Positions 48,023 to 57,472 of a DNA stretch of 64,000 bases are shown here, one piece after another (the stretch's first letter is position 1; each line of letters begins with the position of its first letter). The stretch lies in NCBI RefSeq assembly GCF_013394305.1, contig NZ_AP019810.1, positions 2,296,001-2,360,000 of the forward strand, in the 5' to 3' direction. Below the pieces are notes generated by a model that was given only the letters and a program-made list of their open reading frames with translations, ran no database searches and was not told the DNA's origin. The DNA is from Enterococcus mundtii (GTDB lineage: Bacteria > Bacillota > Bacilli > Lactobacillales > Enterococcaceae). The position numbers and the translations under genes are program-made.

Positions 48023-48703
48023 ATGAAGATTACTTATCATGGACATTCTTGTATTTCTCTTGAAATGCAAAATGGCCAGCAAGTGCTGATAGATCCATTT
48101 ATTACTGGGAATCCTATGACTGATTTAAAAGTGGATGAAGTCCAGACGGACTGGATATTGATCACCCATGGACATGCTGATCATATTGGAGACATGTTGC
48201 CGATTGCGAAGAACAATGAGGCGACCATCATCAGTATTGTCGAAATCGCTGATTATGCACAACAGCAAGGAGCAAACTCTTTTGGGATGAATATCGGTGG
48301 CAAAAGGGAGTTTCCTTTTGGCACAGTCAAATTTGTCCATGCACAGCATAGTTCAAGTATTGAAATCGATGGTGTTTCGCGTTATATGGGAGAGCCTAGT
48401 GGTATTCTGATCCAAGCAGATGGGAAGACGATTTATCATGCGGGTGATACCGCAGATTTTAGCGACTTAGCGCTCTTAGGTGAACAGTTTATGATCGATG
48501 TAGCCTTTTTACCGATTGGCGACAATTATACAATGGGACCTGAGGATGCGGCTCGTGCGGCGAAGCGAATCAAAGCGAAGAAAGTCGTGCCGATCCATTA
48601 CAATACCTTTCCTGTCATTGAACAAGATCCGCAAGTATTCATGGATTTATTAACAGATACCGAAGGAAAAATAATGAGCGTTTCGGAAACGCTGGAAGTG
48701 TAG
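48023..48703 (+). CDS. UPF0173 metal-dependent hydrolase
   Basis: 226 aa from the ATG with GAGGAG 9 nt upstream. Metallo-beta-lactamase fold: MKITYHGHSCISLE, VLIDPFITGNP, the metal site ITHGHADHIGDM (His-x-His-x-Asp-His complete) and IYHAGDTADFSD. The YtkL-like family is widespread; its substrate is unknown. It leads an operon with ytoI and nrnA, a gene order also found in Bacillus. Confidence 0.9.
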   Translation: MKITYHGHSCISLEMQNGQQVLIDPFITGNPMTDLKVDEVQTDWILITHGHADHIGDMLPIAKNNEATIISIVEIADYAQQQGANSFGMNIGGKREFPFGTVKFVHAQHSSSIEIDGVSRYMGEPSGILIQADGKTIYHAGDTADFSDLALLGEQFMIDVAFLPIGDNYTMGPEDAARAAKRIKAKKVVPIHYNTFPVIEQDPQVFMDLLTDTEGKIMSVSETLEV

Positions 48704-48712
48704 GGGAAAGAG

Positions 48713-50044
48713 ATGGCGACAAAACATGATTTGATTTTAGAATATATCGAAAGCCTACCAGTGGGGAATCGAATATCTGTCCGTAGTATAGCCAAAGAAT
48801 TGAATGTCAGTGAGGGAACGGCCTATCGAGCAATTAAAGATGCTGAAAACGTAGGGTTAGTGTCAACGATCCAACGAGTAGGAACGATACGGATCGAACG
48901 TAAGTTGAAGAAAAATATCGAACGATTGACGTTTGGCGAAGTCGTGCGGATCATTGAAGGCGATGTCTTAGGCGGGGCAGTTGGTCTAGATAAAGTTTTG
49001 AATAAATTTGTCATAGGTGCGATGACCGAGCACGCAATGGAACGCTATATCACTCCAGGTTCATTGATGATCGTCGGTAACCGTACAGAAGTGCAAAAGT
49101 TAGCACTTGAGGATGGCGCAGCAGTGTTGATCACGGGTGGTTTTGATACGACGCCTGAGATTGCTAAATTAGCCGATGAATTAGCTATGCCGATTTTACG
49201 TACGACTTATGATACCTTTACTGTAGCAACGATGATCAACCGAGCGCTTAGTGACCAACTGATCAAAAAAGATATCATGCTCGTCGGTGATATTTATCTG
49301 TCTGCCCAGAAAACACATTATTTGTTACAGTCGGATACGGTGGCTGATTATCAACGGATTTCAGAAGAAACCCAACATTCTCGTTTCCCAGTGGTGAATC
49401 ATCACATGCGTTTGATGGGGATCATTACGGCAAAAGATGTCGTAGGTAAAGCACCGACACAAGTCATTGATCGGGTCATGACCAAAGATCCAATCAGTGT
49501 CAAGAAATCGATGAGCGTCGCTTCTGTCGGACATCAAATGATTTGGGATGGTTTAGAAGTCATGCCAGTCGTTTCCGATGATTTGACGTTAGAAGGATTG
49601 ATCACACGGCAAGATGTCATGAAGGCGATGCAATTGGTGCAACGTCAACCGCAAATTGCTGATACGATTTCTGATCAGATTTCAGGAGCCATCCAAACGA
49701 TCGATACAGATCGTGAAGGCAATCGATTGACGACGCCTAAGTTCAAATTTGAGGTTTCACCACAAATGGTAACAGGTGTTGGAACGATTTCTTTTGGGGT
49801 GTTAAGTGAAATCATTTCAGATGTTGCGCAAAAAACAATGATCATGAATCAACGAAGAAATATCTTGTTGGAGCAAATGAATCTACATTACCTTCGTCTG
49901 ATCCAGATCGAAAGTGAGTTAGATATTCGTCCAAGAGTTTTAGAAATCGGTAGAAGGTCCGCTAAACTTGATGTAGAAGTATTTATAGAAAACACGATCG
50001 TGGCTAAAGCCATTGTCGTCTGCCAAGTGATGGAACGTTCGTAG
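48713..50044 (+). CDS. ytoI: YtoI-like protein: HTH, DRTGG, CBS pair and hotdog domain
   Basis: 443 aa. An N-terminal winged helix (SVRSIAKELNVSEGTAYRAIK, about 22-42), a DRTGG domain (about 70-185), two CBS motifs (about 190-310, with MRLMGIITAKDVVG and LEGLITRQDVM), and a C-terminal hotdog domain. CBS pairs usually bind adenine nucleotides, so a ligand-sensing regulator is inferred. It lies 9 nt after the hydrolase gene and 15 nt before nrnA. Confidence 0.88.
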   Translation: MATKHDLILEYIESLPVGNRISVRSIAKELNVSEGTAYRAIKDAENVGLVSTIQRVGTIRIERKLKKNIERLTFGEVVRIIEGDVLGGAVGLDKVLNKFVIGAMTEHAMERYITPGSLMIVGNRTEVQKLALEDGAAVLITGGFDTTPEIAKLADELAMPILRTTYDTFTVATMINRALSDQLIKKDIMLVGDIYLSAQKTHYLLQSDTVADYQRISEETQHSRFPVVNHHMRLMGIITAKDVVGKAPTQVIDRVMTKDPISVKKSMSVASVGHQMIWDGLEVMPVVSDDLTLEGLITRQDVMKAMQLVQRQPQIADTISDQISGAIQTIDTDREGNRLTTPKFKFEVSPQMVTGVGTISFGVLSEIISDVAQKTMIMNQRRNILLEQMNLHYLRLIQIESELDIRPRVLEIGRRSAKLDVEVFIENTIVAKAIVVCQVMERS

Positions 50045-50059
50045 AGAGTAGGAAAGAAA

Positions 50060-51010
50060 ATGACCATACAAGAAGAGATTTTGAATGAAATCAAAAAATA
50101 TCAAAAAATCGTGATCCACCGACATCAAAGGCCAGATCCGGATGCTTTAGGTTCACAAGTAGGATTAGCCGAGTTATTACGTAATAGTTTTTCAGAAAAA
50201 GAAATTCGTCAAGTTGGAAAAGACGTTGAAGGCTTACGTTATTTAACAGAAATGCAAGAAATCGACGATGCTTTCTATCAAGGAGCATTAGTCATCGTGA
50301 CAGACACAGCGAATGCGCCGCGTATTGATGATAATCGCTATTCCTTAGGGGATCAAGTGATCAAAATCGATCATCATCCGAATGATGAACCATATGGCGA
50401 TTTACTTTGGGTGGATACGAAAGCTAGCAGCTGTAGTGAAATGATCGCTGAGTTTGCTTTGATGTTCCCTAATGAGCTGAAAATGAACAGCGATTCTGCT
50501 CGCTTATTGTATGCGGGAATCGTTGGAGATACTGGTAGGTTCTTGTATCCTTCAACAACAGGTCGTACGTTAGAACTAGCAGCAGAGTTAAGAAAGTATT
50601 CTTTCGATGCAAGCCAATTGAATCGTGAAATTGAACAAATCACCATGAAAGTAGCGAAATTATCCGGTTGTGTCTATCAAACGATCGTAGTTGACGAAAA
50701 AGGTGCTGGAAAAGTAATTTTGTCACAAGAATTGTTAGGCAAGTATGGCATCGTCGATTCAGAGACCGCAGCTGTCGTCTCTTTACCTGGTGTGATTGAC
50801 GAAGTGTTAGCTTGGGCGATTTTTGTCGAACAACCAGAGGGCTATTATCGTGTACGTTTACGTTCAAAAGGACCAGTCATCAACGAGATCGCCAAACGAC
50901 ATCATGGTGGCGGCCATCCCTTGGCAAGTGGCGCAAATGCAAAAGACCTGCAAGAAGTAGCAGAGATCTACAAAGAAATACAAGAAGCTTGCACCAATTA
51001 TGCACGTTAA
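50060..51010 (+). CDS. nrnA: Bifunctional oligoribonuclease/PAP phosphatase NrnA
   Basis: 316 aa DHH/DHHA1 phosphoesterase. IVIHRHQRPDPDALGSQ (metal site), VTDTANAPR, the DHH motif IDHHPND (about residues 104-110) and the C-terminal GGGHPLASGA. It degrades nanoRNA and pAp, and members also act on pGpG or pApA. AGGAAAG precedes the ATG, and it is the last gene of the operon. Confidence 0.95.
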   Translation: MTIQEEILNEIKKYQKIVIHRHQRPDPDALGSQVGLAELLRNSFSEKEIRQVGKDVEGLRYLTEMQEIDDAFYQGALVIVTDTANAPRIDDNRYSLGDQVIKIDHHPNDEPYGDLLWVDTKASSCSEMIAEFALMFPNELKMNSDSARLLYAGIVGDTGRFLYPSTTGRTLELAAELRKYSFDASQLNREIEQITMKVAKLSGCVYQTIVVDEKGAGKVILSQELLGKYGIVDSETAAVVSLPGVIDEVLAWAIFVEQPEGYYRVRLRSKGPVINEIAKRHHGGGHPLASGANAKDLQEVAEIYKEIQEACTNYAR

Positions 51011-51093
51011 AAGTGTACTCCAAGTAGTCAATCGAGAATTTTAAGCAAACGTTACATGCTCTTTTATCTATTCCCTTTGGCACGAATAAATGG

Positions 51094-51142
51094 TGGGGCA
51101 GAAGTGACCTCTTCGGCAATCAGGTTACTTCTGCCTTGACCT
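51094..51142 (+). terminator. Terminator after nrnA
   Basis: GGCAGAAGTGACCT / AGGTTACTTCTGCC; a weak T-tract follows (TTGACCTTTT). Confidence 0.6.
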
Positions 51143-51309
51143 TTTACTCATCGAAGTTGATTGTCTTTTTATCAGGTGTATGTGCAATCAAGGTCAGTGA
51201 GATTGAATCAGCGTAGGCAGTTTAGGATCTCCGATAAGAAGTTGCTCTTTTCAAACTGTTATTTTTCCGTTATAATATTGCTCAATAACGAACAAAAAGG
51301 AGAAACAAC

Positions 51310-51642
51310 ATGACAGTACCAAATTGCCCAGTATGTGGTTCAGAATATGCTTATGAAGATCGGGGATTATTGATTTGTCCTGAATGTGGAAACGAATGGA
51401 CACCATCTGAAGAAACAGAAGCAGAAGGCCTAGTAGTAACTGATGCAAACGGCAATCGTTTAACAGATGGCGACAGTGTGACCGTTATCAAGGATTTAAA
51501 AGTTAAAGGAGCTTCCTCACCTATCAAACAAGGAACAAAGGTGAAGAATATCCGTTTAGTTGAAGGAGACCACAATATCGATTGTAAAATCGAAGGGTTT
51601 GGTCCGATGAAGCTGAAATCAGAATTTGTCAAAAAGAATTAA
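51310..51642 (+). CDS. PhnA/YjdM-family zinc-ribbon protein
   Basis: 110 aa. An N-terminal zinc ribbon with CPVC (residues 5-8) and CPEC (about 23-26), then the PhnA C-terminal domain with [21 protein letters not shown] and [13 protein letters not shown]-like residues. Despite the PhnA name, a role in phosphonate use is not established. AAGGAG precedes the ATG. Confidence 0.92.
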   Translation: MTVPNCPVCGSEYAYEDRGLLICPECGNEWTPSEETEAEGLVVTDANGNRLTDGDSVTVIKDLKVKGASSPIKQGTKVKNIRLVEGDHNIDCKIEGFGPMKLKSEFVKKN

Positions 51643-51719
51643 AATATTCAATCTCTTTTCACAATTATTCTACTCGAACAATGGTAAAATAAAAGCAATG
51701 AGGAAAGGGTGAAACGATT

Positions 51720-52424
51720 ATGTATGGATATGGTTTTTATGGCTTAGATCCAACGTTTCTTTTAGTTATTGCTGGATTAGCTATTTCCGGAATCGCTTCT
51801 GCTTACGTCAATAGTACTTTTCGTAAATACGACAAAATCAGAAGCAAAAATAATGTGACTGGTACACAAGCCGCCCAGTTCATTTTACAAAGTCAGAAAA
51901 TCAATAACGTTGGCGTCCAACAAATCGCCGGTGATTTGACGGACAATTATAATTCAGGGAACAAGATGTTGAGTTTATCGCAAGCTACAGCACAATCTAC
52001 ATCAGTCGCTGCAATTGGGGTAGCTGCCCATGAATGCGGACACGCAGTGCAAGATGCCGTTGGTTATGCGCCGTTGAAAATCAGAGCTTCATTAGTGCCT
52101 GTCGCTAATTTTGGCTCGATGATTTCGTTTCCGTTGATCATGGTAGGTGTATTATTTAGTTGGAATACGACGTTGATCAATATTGGTATCTTCGCTTTTT
52201 CATTGGCACTATTGTTTCAACTTGTTACGCTACCAGTAGAATTCAATGCGTCAAGACGAGCGATCCAAATTTTAAGTGAAGGTGGCTTACTGACAGAAGA
52301 AGAGGTACCAATGGCGAAACATGTGCTATTTGCGGCGGCTTTGACCTATGTTGCTGCAGCGCTATCTACTTTCTTACAATTGCTACGTTTGATTTTGATT
52401 TTTGGCGGTAACCGTCGAGACTAG
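51720..52424 (+). CDS. YugP-like membrane zinc metallopeptidase
   Basis: 234 aa. HECGH (in VAAHECGHAVQDA, about 101-113) is the HExxH zinc motif; three to four hydrophobic segments surround it, including the N-terminal one. SRRAIQIL late in the protein is typical of this peptidase family. The substrate is unknown. GAAAGGGTG precedes the ATG. Confidence 0.9.
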   Translation: MYGYGFYGLDPTFLLVIAGLAISGIASAYVNSTFRKYDKIRSKNNVTGTQAAQFILQSQKINNVGVQQIAGDLTDNYNSGNKMLSLSQATAQSTSVAAIGVAAHECGHAVQDAVGYAPLKIRASLVPVANFGSMISFPLIMVGVLFSWNTTLINIGIFAFSLALLFQLVTLPVEFNASRRAIQILSEGGLLTEEEVPMAKHVLFAAALTYVAAALSTFLQLLRLILIFGGNRRD

Positions 52425-52433
52425 AACAAACCA

Positions 52434-52486
52434 ATAAAAAGTGAGGGACAGTCGATTGGACTGATCCACTCACTTTTTATTTTGGA
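52434..52486 (+). terminator. Terminator after the YugP-like gene
   Basis: AAAAAGTGAG pairs with CTCACTTTTT (inner GGACAGTC/GACTGATCC partly), T-run after. Confidence 0.7.
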
Positions 52487-52549
52487 AAAATTAGTATTAA
52501 TTTAAAAGTTCAGACGGAGACCGCTTGCTTCTCCTATCTTTTCTTTAAA

Positions 52550-54025
52550 TCAAATCATTTTATTGACATAGAGTTGTTGAATTTTTGTGACTAAGTCTAC
52601 CCATAAATCTTTTTCTTTACTAGGATCAAGGTAAAAAATTTTACTCGTTTGATGAAATTTATCAAACCAATCGGTGACGATCAAATCTGCTTGTTCTGGA
52701 TTTTCTGTCAAGCGAATCATTTTTTCGTCAAATACTTGTCGTAATCGATTTTGGATATGATAATTTCCTGTCAGCGTTTTATTCATTTGTACATAGATCA
52801 ATAATTTTTCATTTGTTTCCGACTGCAAGAGGTTATAAATCAAGTTACTCAAATAATAAATAATCAATGTTTTTTTTGGGTGGTCATGAAAAACTTCAGA
52901 GATAATTTGTTGGATTTGTTGTATTTGTTCATTCGATTCATCAATCTCAAGTGCTGGTTTAGGAAAATGCAACGAGTAGAAAAAGGGAGTTGTATTTCCC
53001 AACATCAAAATAGAAATTAAAGAAAGCATAAGATAGTAATTGTAGAAAAACCTTTTTTCAGATGATGCGATCACTGGAAAGGTTTGAGCTAACTCTTTTG
53101 TTAGTGAGGTGATTTTCATACATAGATGATTACGTTTATTCGTCAAAGTATAACCAATCAAACTCTTCTGCTGGCTTGAAATGAGATTAGGAAAAAAGCA
53201 ATAAATCAAAAAATTGAAATGCAATAGTTCATCAATGGCGATTTCATGTGGTAAAAGATGAAACAAATGATGTTTAAAACTACCGGAGACATCTTGTACC
53301 TGATGTAGCAATTCTAAAATAGCATAGACCTCACTAGATTCAGAGGTGATCAATGATGATTGTTGTGTACGAAGCGTAAAGATAGCAATCAGCAAATACA
53401 GGTTTTCTTGATATTTCAATGAATGCTTTGAAACGAGCAATTTTTTGGATAATCGCCGCTCTCTTTTTAGTTGGCTCAATTTGAATTTGTCAAAAGGCCA
53501 TTCCAACCCTTGAAAAGCATCAGATAGAATAAAAAACAAATAGAGTCGGATAAATAATTCGTTTCCTTTGAACAAATAACAGCCCTGAGATGAAACAATC
53601 TCGATTTCAAAATCTTGAAGTGTTTCATTCAATTGGTGTGTTAATTTTTCTAAGTAAGAGTGGGATATGTATAATTGCTCCAATAAATATTTTTTCGGAA
53701 CATACGCTTTGGGATAATTGACCATAAGTAATAAGTAGTTGAAAAGATTGGATTCTCTTAAATAAAAAAGTTTGAGTTTGTGATAAATCATCATTTTTAT
53801 TTCTTGGTGTTCATCGGATATAGTTATTTCTCCTTTGTGTGTAGAGAAAATAAAAGTAGAAATGCTCAATTGCTGTTCAATCGTAGTGTTCAACTTTCGA
53901 ATCAATTCTTTGATTGTCCGTTTAGGTATAGTCAGTTCATCCGCAAGTTCTTTTAACGTACATTGACTTTTTTGAGCGATCGTATAGAGAACTAATAACT
54001 CTTTCTTTTTTGCATCGATTAACAT
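52550..54025 (-). CDS. Mga-like transcriptional regulator
   Basis: 491 aa. The N-terminal helix-turn-helix (TLKELADELTIPKRTIKELIRKLN, about residues 23-46) is followed by a second winged-helix segment (VPKKYLLEQLYISHSYLEKLTHQL) and PRD/EIIB-like helical domains to the end, the layout of Mga-type regulators. Such proteins control virulence and sugar genes in streptococci and enterococci. The gene stands alone; the targets are not visible. GGAG lies upstream of its ATG. Confidence 0.85.
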   Translation of the reverse strand: MLIDAKKKELLVLYTIAQKSQCTLKELADELTIPKRTIKELIRKLNTTIEQQLSISTFIFSTHKGEITISDEHQEIKMMIYHKLKLFYLRESNLFNYLLLMVNYPKAYVPKKYLLEQLYISHSYLEKLTHQLNETLQDFEIEIVSSQGCYLFKGNELFIRLYLFFILSDAFQGLEWPFDKFKLSQLKRERRLSKKLLVSKHSLKYQENLYLLIAIFTLRTQQSSLITSESSEVYAILELLHQVQDVSGSFKHHLFHLLPHEIAIDELLHFNFLIYCFFPNLISSQQKSLIGYTLTNKRNHLCMKITSLTKELAQTFPVIASSEKRFFYNYYLMLSLISILMLGNTTPFFYSLHFPKPALEIDESNEQIQQIQQIISEVFHDHPKKTLIIYYLSNLIYNLLQSETNEKLLIYVQMNKTLTGNYHIQNRLRQVFDEKMIRLTENPEQADLIVTDWFDKFHQTSKIFYLDPSKEKDLWVDLVTKIQQLYVNKMI

Positions 54026-54481
54026 GATGGACTCCTTTCTGACAATTAGTGTACTAGTGGTGACATAAAATGTGAGTGGAAAGTGTTTTCAATGTATGAT
54101 ATTCTCACATAGTAATAGAATTTGATTATATAACTTGTTATTTTAAGAAATGATAATCAGTTATCTATTCTATTGTTTATTTCTTTGCTTATTTTGTCAA
54201 GTTGGAATCATTTAAATAATCTTGGATAAGGGAATACAATGTTATTTAATTGATGATATCGTTATTTTTTAAATCTTATTTTTGGCGAAGCATTAGATAA
54301 ATCAAGCTTCTATTACAAAGAGACATATTTTAACCCCCGAAATATGTTATTATCGTTTTTTTTTATCAAAACTTGTTTCTTCATGGTTTACATAAGTTTT
54401 TCCTACTAGCGAATGCGCTGGATCGTCATGGGAAATTAAAAAAAGAATCATTGCCGGATATGAATAAGATAATCGGAAAGG
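54026..54481. other. A/T-rich intergenic region between the Mga-like and TetR-like genes
   Basis: About 455 bp with no credible frame. It should hold both divergent promoters. TGATAATCA near 54,151 is a short partial match to a Fur-like box, too weak to call. Confidence 0.45.
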
Positions 54482-55039
54482 ATGGATGGTTTCGTGGGAA
54501 GAGTGACGAATTTTAGTAAAGAATATTTACTATTTAAGAGTATGGTATATGCTGAAGAAAATGGGTTATCGACAATCACAGCGAGAAGTTTAGCTTCTTT
54601 TTGTGGCTGTTCTACTTACCCGATTTATGCACATTTTAAATCAATCCGTATACTAAAAGAAAAAATTATCGAAGAGATCACGATATGTTTTGATCGATAT
54701 TTAGCTGAATACGTTATTGACGATTTTTTCAGTGTCGTTCATTTATTGAAGGAGTTTTTCTCGATTCATGAGAGTATTAGAGGAGTAGTTATCAAATCCG
54801 AATTAGACATGGCCTCGTTGTTCAAACGAACGTTCTCAGAATTTGTCAGAGAACATACGGGAATCAAAGAAGCATATTTATTAGAACTTCTTTGGCTGAA
54901 CGCACTAGGAAGTTTAAATTCAGATAAATCATCAAAGGAATTTTTTGAGACAATGACATTGATTTGGAATAAGTTAGCAGAATTAGAAGATGATTTGCCT
55001 GAAATGCTAACAAATATCCAATACGTTCCGGTTAATTGA
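54482..55039 (+). CDS. TetR/AcrR-family transcriptional regulator
   Basis: 185 aa; a GTG at 54,494 is an alternative start with better ribosome-site spacing. The N-terminal helix-turn-helix is seen in GLSTITARSLASFCGCSTYPIYAHF (about 22-46), the TetR DNA-recognition pattern with YxHF. A helical ligand domain follows. It is a single gene between a large intergenic region and a terminator; its target is unknown. Confidence 0.8.
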   Translation: MDGFVGRVTNFSKEYLLFKSMVYAEENGLSTITARSLASFCGCSTYPIYAHFKSIRILKEKIIEEITICFDRYLAEYVIDDFFSVVHLLKEFFSIHESIRGVVIKSELDMASLFKRTFSEFVREHTGIKEAYLLELLWLNALGSLNSDKSSKEFFETMTLIWNKLAELEDDLPEMLTNIQYVPVN

Positions 55040-55079
55040 TCTTACATTTCTTAGTATGGATGATTTACTTTAGTTGTTC

Positions 55080-55116
55080 GTATGAAGCATCTCCAAAAAG
55101 GAGGTGCTTTTTTTAA
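55080..55116 (+). terminator. Terminator after the TetR-like gene
   Basis: AAGCATCTCC-AAAA-AGGAGGTGCTT followed by T-run. Confidence 0.8.
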
Positions 55117-55306
55117 CGCATCAAACTAAGGTTGCTTGAAACCGAAAATGCCAAATGAGGCGTCGTACAAAAGTAAATAATAAAACAAGACAGTATGTGC
55201 TTTTTGTAAATTTTTTTGCTATTCATCGGGCAGGGCTCATAGCAATTAGTTCGCTTATCTATTTGACTGTGATATGATTGTAGTAGATAAAAAGGAGCTG
55301 ATAATT

Positions 55307-55642
55307 ATGAAAACATCAACAAAAGTAACGATTGGATTAAGTGTCGTAGCAGCAGCAAGTGTGGCAACAGCTGTAGTTGTTTCTGGCAAAGTGATCGAAA
55401 AAATCCATCATCTAAGTAACCGCACAAAAGTAAAAAAATTCGTGTATGACAAATTTGATGGGAATGAAAAGTTATTAGATGTCGTCGACCATTTATCAGA
55501 TAGCGATTTAGATTCATTGATGGGCATGCTAGCAAAGATTAAATCTGGCAAAAAGAAAATTTCTGTCTACGGTGACTCTATCAAAGACTCAACAGAAGAT
55601 GCAAAAGGTCGTCTGATGTCACTTGTTGAGAAAATGATCTAA
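55307..55642 (+). CDS. Small membrane-anchored protein, function unknown
   Basis: 111 aa from ATG 55,307 (AAAGGAG 9 nt upstream). A single N-terminal hydrophobic segment (VTIGLSVVAAASVATAVVVSG) acts as signal anchor, followed by a charged helical domain (VKKFVYDKFDGNEKLLD and so on). Followed by a strong terminator. No family is recognised with confidence. Confidence 0.75.
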   Translation: MKTSTKVTIGLSVVAAASVATAVVVSGKVIEKIHHLSNRTKVKKFVYDKFDGNEKLLDVVDHLSDSDLDSLMGMLAKIKSGKKKISVYGDSIKDSTEDAKGRLMSLVEKMI

Positions 55643-55665
55643 AAACGATTCTCTTTGAATTGATC

Positions 55666-55718
55666 GAAAAAAGGAACAAGCAAGGCGATGTTTATTGCTG
55701 CTTGTTCCTTTTTTATAT
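55666..55718. terminator. Bidirectional terminator
   Basis: AAAAGGAACAAGCA / TGCTTGTTCCTTTT, inner loop partly paired; A-run before, T-run after. Serves the convergent PucR-like gene too. Confidence 0.85.
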
Positions 55719-56564
55719 GTGTAACAAAAGGAGATAACAAAAGAGTAAGTCATCTGCTTTTTTTAAATTGAAGCCTGTTTGTTCGTCAAACTTTTCGATC
55801 CGATATTGGAGAGTGTTTCGATGCATGAAAAGTTGTTTAGCCGCTGAACTGATATTCCCGAAATTTTTCCACAGTTCGATAATGATGTCTTCCATTTTAA
55901 AACTACGGATTATTTCTTGATATTCATTTGTTAGCTGACTGGATGTAACTAATTCTTTTGTATAATAATATAAGGCAATTTCTTGTATGGAAGTCGTTTG
56001 GTCGGCTACTTGTATGTGTGTTCGTTTATTCAGGAAAATTTTTCGTTCTTCATTGAACATAGCGGTTAGATTTTGTCCAGCTGAATGGAATGAACCGACA
56101 AAGGCTTGTGTCGTCATATCAAAATCGACATCAAGAGATAAAAAGATGCCTTTAAGATCTGCCGTACTCAAATAATTGGCATGCTTTCTTTCGATGATCA
56201 ACGCATCTGTCTCTGTGTAAAGAAAAAAATCAAGAGCTTCGGGAAATAATCCGGAAATTGTTTCTCGCCATTCTTTTTGTAAGAAATCTGATCTCTTTTC
56301 AAAATGTAACTGAATGATTCGGCAGCTTTCTTCACATACATATACCTTTTCCTCAAATAAATATTGATACCAAGGATGGCTGTCTAAGGTGTTTGTTTTC
56401 TGGAATAACGCTTTCAAAAGTTTTTCTTCTTGAACGGACAAGGAACTTTTATCGATCCACAAGAAGTAATCTTCTACAACCAGTGAAAGAATTCGATCAT
56501 CAGAAGAAGGAGAATTCTTTTTTTGTGCATTTGGGTATAATCCAAGTAACTTTTCTGTGTTCAT
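55713..56564 (-). CDS. PucR-like regulator with C-terminal HTH
   Basis: 283 aa. The C-terminal motif NISSAAKQLFMHRNTLQYRIEKF is the PucR/CdaR-type helix-turn-helix (about 238-260). The N-terminal 220 residues are of unassigned fold. Related proteins respond to metabolites, but the target genes are not adjacent. AGGTGA-type ribosome site precedes the ATG. Confidence 0.82.
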   Translation of the reverse strand: MNTEKLLGLYPNAQKKNSPSSDDRILSLVVEDYFLWIDKSSLSVQEEKLLKALFQKTNTLDSHPWYQYLFEEKVYVCEESCRIIQLHFEKRSDFLQKEWRETISGLFPEALDFFLYTETDALIIERKHANYLSTADLKGIFLSLDVDFDMTTQAFVGSFHSAGQNLTAMFNEERKIFLNKRTHIQVADQTTSIQEIALYYYTKELVTSSQLTNEYQEIIRSFKMEDIIIELWKNFGNISSAAKQLFMHRNTLQYRIEKFDEQTGFNLKKADDLLFCYLLLLHI

Positions 56565-56695
56565 TTACTTCACCTCATCCCCTAGTTTACCATAGGACAT
56601 GGCGATAAGGAAAAACTCTTTGTACTTCATTAAAAAGCCAGTTATACTATGTTTGATAGAGAAGATAAGTAAATCTAAAAAAGGTAGGAGTACAA

Positions 56696-57190
56696 GTGGA
56701 AGAAACAGAACAACAGCGAATAAAAGAAGAATGGATGCGTGTGGCTATTGAAGAAGCCAAAAAAGCAGAAGCGTTAGTAGAAGTACCAATCGGCGCCATC
56801 GTGGTTCACCAAGGACAGATTATTGGGCGTGGACACAATTTGAGGGAAACAACACAAAATGCAACAACACATGCTGAGATGATTGCGATCCAAGAAGCAT
56901 GCAAGGCCATCGGAAGTTGGCGTTTAGAAGAAACACAATTATATGTCACGTTAGAACCGTGTCCAATGTGTAGCGGTGCCATGATTCTTTCTCGCGTAAA
57001 AGAAGTTTACTTTGGTGCCTATGATCCAAAAGGAGGAACCGCAGGGACATTGATGAATTTACTTGAGGATGAACGTTTCAACCATCAGGCCGAGGTGGAG
57101 GGCGGGATATTAGAAGAAGAATGTGGTGAACTTTTATCTGTGTTTTTTAGAAATTTGCGAGCAAAGAAAAAGAAATTAAAAAAGGACTAG
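56696..57190 (+). CDS. tadA: tRNA-specific adenosine deaminase TadA
   Basis: 164 aa from a GTG (AGGAG 7 nt upstream). Zinc and catalytic motifs HAEMIAIQEA (His and Glu) and PCPMCSGAM (two Cys) are complete. It converts A34 to inosine in tRNA(Arg). The small SRP RNA follows about 35 nt after, a common neighbour. Confidence 0.96.
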   Translation: MEETEQQRIKEEWMRVAIEEAKKAEALVEVPIGAIVVHQGQIIGRGHNLRETTQNATTHAEMIAIQEACKAIGSWRLEETQLYVTLEPCPMCSGAMILSRVKEVYFGAYDPKGGTAGTLMNLLEDERFNHQAEVEGGILEEECGELLSVFFRNLRAKKKKLKKD

Positions 57191-57221
57191 CCAAGGATAA
57201 CAAAATGCGGTATACTATTCC

Positions 57222-57318
57222 TTGCCGAAAGGCTAGGACAATGGTGGGCTTGTGAAGCGTGTCAGATCCGGAAGGAAGCAGCACTAAGCAGGTGCCGCCA
57301 TGTGTCTGATTGATTGGA
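57222..57318 (+). ncRNA. ffs: Small signal recognition particle RNA
   Basis: The conserved SRP helix 8 core GTCAGATCCGGAAGGAAGCA, the apical loop, and the return strand GTGCCGCCATGTGTCTGA are all present, the latter pairing with the core. A -10 (TATACT, 57,211-57,216) lies just upstream and a terminator just after. The size (about 97 nt) is that of the small form without an Alu domain. The RNA binds Ffh for membrane targeting of nascent proteins. Confidence 0.92.
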
Positions 57319-57326
57319 TTTATTAA

Positions 57327-57347
57327 GCCTAAAGGGCTTTTTTTATT
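57327..57347 (+). terminator. Terminator of the SRP RNA
   Basis: AGCC-TAAA-GGGCT followed by seven T. Confidence 0.75.
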
Positions 57348-57472
57348 AGAGGCAAGTTTAAGGTATTTAGATTTTGTAAAAAAGTCTAAGTACCTTTTTT
57401 TGTGCAAAAACTTTCCATGTGAACAAAGGGGAACCCTATGGTATGATGAAAAAAAGTGAGGTGGAACTAACA

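Noticed and set aside
54140-54175. Fur box upstream of the TetR-like gene
   Set aside because: Only a short TGATAATCA core matches; too weak in A/T-rich sequence.
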